Source: Spirochaetales bacterium
Lineage (GTDB): Bacteria > Spirochaetota > Spirochaetia > JABMQR01
Direction of reading: 5' to 3'
Assembly: GCA_023139255.1 (NCBI GenBank)
Contig: JAGLNY010000232.1
Coordinates: forward strand, 1 to 6,442
DNA: 6,442 nucleotides
Each line of letters begins with the position of its first letter. Position 1 is the stretch's first letter. A program made the translations under genes and the position numbers. The notes beneath the pieces were generated by a model. The model saw only the letters and a list, made by a program, of their open reading frames with translations, did not search any database and was not told where the DNA came from. Below are positions 5,483 through 6,442 of this stretch, one piece after another.

Positions 5483-6442
5483 TTATAAAACATCAGGTTT
5501 ATGATTTATGACAATACTACTGATTTTATCTTTAATATCGCCAGGCAGGGCTTCGGGTTCATGATTCTCAAATATAACCCTGGCTCTTTCATTGAGTACA
5601 CTGCATAAATCTTTTGATCCTGCTTGCTCCCATATCTCATACATTTCCCTGTCCAGAAACCTCGGAAACCAGAATTTCTTTTTAAAGTTAACAACCGTAT
5701 GCTCCTCCATTAAAAAATTCCCACCTGGTCCTACCCTGTCCATTATGCGAATGGGAACTGAAGCATCATCAAACTGTAAAGGGCGCAGCATATATTTAAC
5801 CATCCCGATTATCTCATCAGAGAAGAGAATCGACTCAAAGGATGACGTAAGCCCCGATTCCAGATAGCCACAGTCGTGTATAATATTACTACCGTTCAGC
5901 GTAGCATTATATATTGACATAGCGATCTCAAGCCCGGCCTGAGCATCCAACACTTTTGAATCAGTTGCGCCGGCTATACAAAAAAAAGGCAGCCTGTAAA
6001 AATGCGCCATGTCACCGATACAGGCATTAAGTATATTCAATTCAGGTGATCCATAAGAAAATATAGTTGTCTGCATATCCATCACGGTTGCATCACCGCC
6101 GAATATAAACTTTGCTCCCGGGGTTTTCCTTTGAAATATGACAAGCCCTGATAACGATTCGGCAACTGTCTGGACTAATATTCCCTCCAGTGTTGCAGGT
6201 GCAGATGCTCCCATAAAAGGACTTCCTATATAAACAAAGGGAATACCATATTCACAGCATATTAAACCCTTACTCACCCCCATTTCTGTATGAATGAGGG
6301 GTGATAAGGGTTCTGTATATAAAATAAAGGGCGGTTTTGCTTTTAAATTATCAATTCCTCCAACAGCAGCCGCAGCCATATTGATTATAGCGGTTATATC
6401 ATTTCTGCCATGGCCCGTCACTATTATAGGTTTGCTTGTATT
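5483..6442 (-). CDS. MttB-family corrinoid-dependent methyltransferase (non-pyrrolysine type), C-terminal part
   Basis: The frame is open to the right edge (first complete codons NTSKPIIVTGHG), so the N-terminal third, about 160-180 residues, lies outside; 319 codons are present. Family features include LIHTEMGVSKGL, GSPFMGASAPATLEG, VMDMQTTIFSYGSPEL, IAGATDSKVLDAQAGLE and the C-terminal YEIWEQAGSKDL. MttB enzymes transfer a methyl group from a methylamine or quaternary amine to a cognate corrinoid protein. The trimethylamine enzymes carry pyrrolysine (amber) in an AGT-Pyl-SDAK segment. Here that place reads AGATDSK (about 5974-5954) with no stop and one residue fewer, which puts it in the large non-Pyl clade that includes the glycine betaine methyltransferase MtgB. 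Its substrate cannot be told from this sequence. No corrinoid protein or corrinoid-reactivation gene is in view; partners may lie upstream, beyond the right edge. The C-terminus looks intact. Confidence 0.9.
   Translation of the reverse strand, partial: NTSKPIIVTGHGRNDITAIINMAAAAVGGIDNLKAKPPFILYTEPLSPLIHTEMGVSKGLICCEYGIPFVYIGSPFMGASAPATLEGILVQTVAESLSGLVIFQRKTPGAKFIFGGDATVMDMQTTIFSYGSPELNILNACIGDMAHFYRLPFFCIAGATDSKVLDAQAGLEIAMSIYNATLNGSNIIHDCGYLESGLTSSFESILFSDEIIGMVKYMLRPLQFDDASVPIRIMDRVGPGGNFLMEEHTVVNFKKKFWFPRFLDREMYEIWEQAGSKDLCSVLNERARVIFENHEPEALPGDIKDKISSIVINHKPDVL

Noticed and set aside
5592..5867. Plus-strand frame of 91 codons opposite mttB
   Set aside because: It is antisense to conserved MttB sequence and its translation resembles nothing.
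1..6442. CRISPR array, toxin-antitoxin pair, retron or other defence system
   Set aside because: No regularly spaced repeats beyond the single pair at 223-303, no paired small genes and no reverse transcriptase or nuclease domains were found.

Overview
The window looks like chromosomal DNA of an anaerobic, Gram-negative-type bacterium. The spirochaete-like style of its peptidyl-tRNA hydrolase and of its very large cytoplasmic GH13 enzyme points to Spirochaetota. A DUF39 sulfurtransferase gene and an MttB-family corrinoid methyltransferase gene fit a strict anaerobe with sulfide and corrinoid C1 chemistry. The lineage is a recollection-based inference and is not secure.

Layout from left to right: (1) the 5' end of a DUF39 homocysteine-biosynthesis gene, reading leftward off the window. 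(2) A divergent intergenic region with a near-identical 23/24-nt direct repeat flanking a hairpin, a sigma70-like promoter, and a short remnant that reads like the start of cobT (FAGDHGIVE motif). (3) An intact pth gene on the plus strand. (4) After a 102-nt gap, an intact 1119-residue alpha-amylase-superfamily protein on the plus strand. (5) A decayed strip at about 4560-5480, holding a 3'-truncated IS3-family transposase with one surviving element end, then the C-terminal remnant of a family 5 peptide-type solute-binding protein with an in-frame amber codon. (6) The C-terminal two thirds of an MttB-family methyltransferase on the minus strand, running off the right edge.

The complete genes are pth (translation quality control) and the GH13 enzyme (intracellular alpha-glucan metabolism). 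The two edge genes are partial only because the window cuts them. Between them lie three broken pieces (cobT-like, IS3, solute-binding protein), which suggests repeated insertion, deletion and decay. No CRISPR array, tRNA, rRNA or convincing new defence system was seen. The least explained items are the unassigned terminal domains of the GH13 protein, the repeat-hairpin-repeat block ahead of the DUF39 gene, and the gene fossils.
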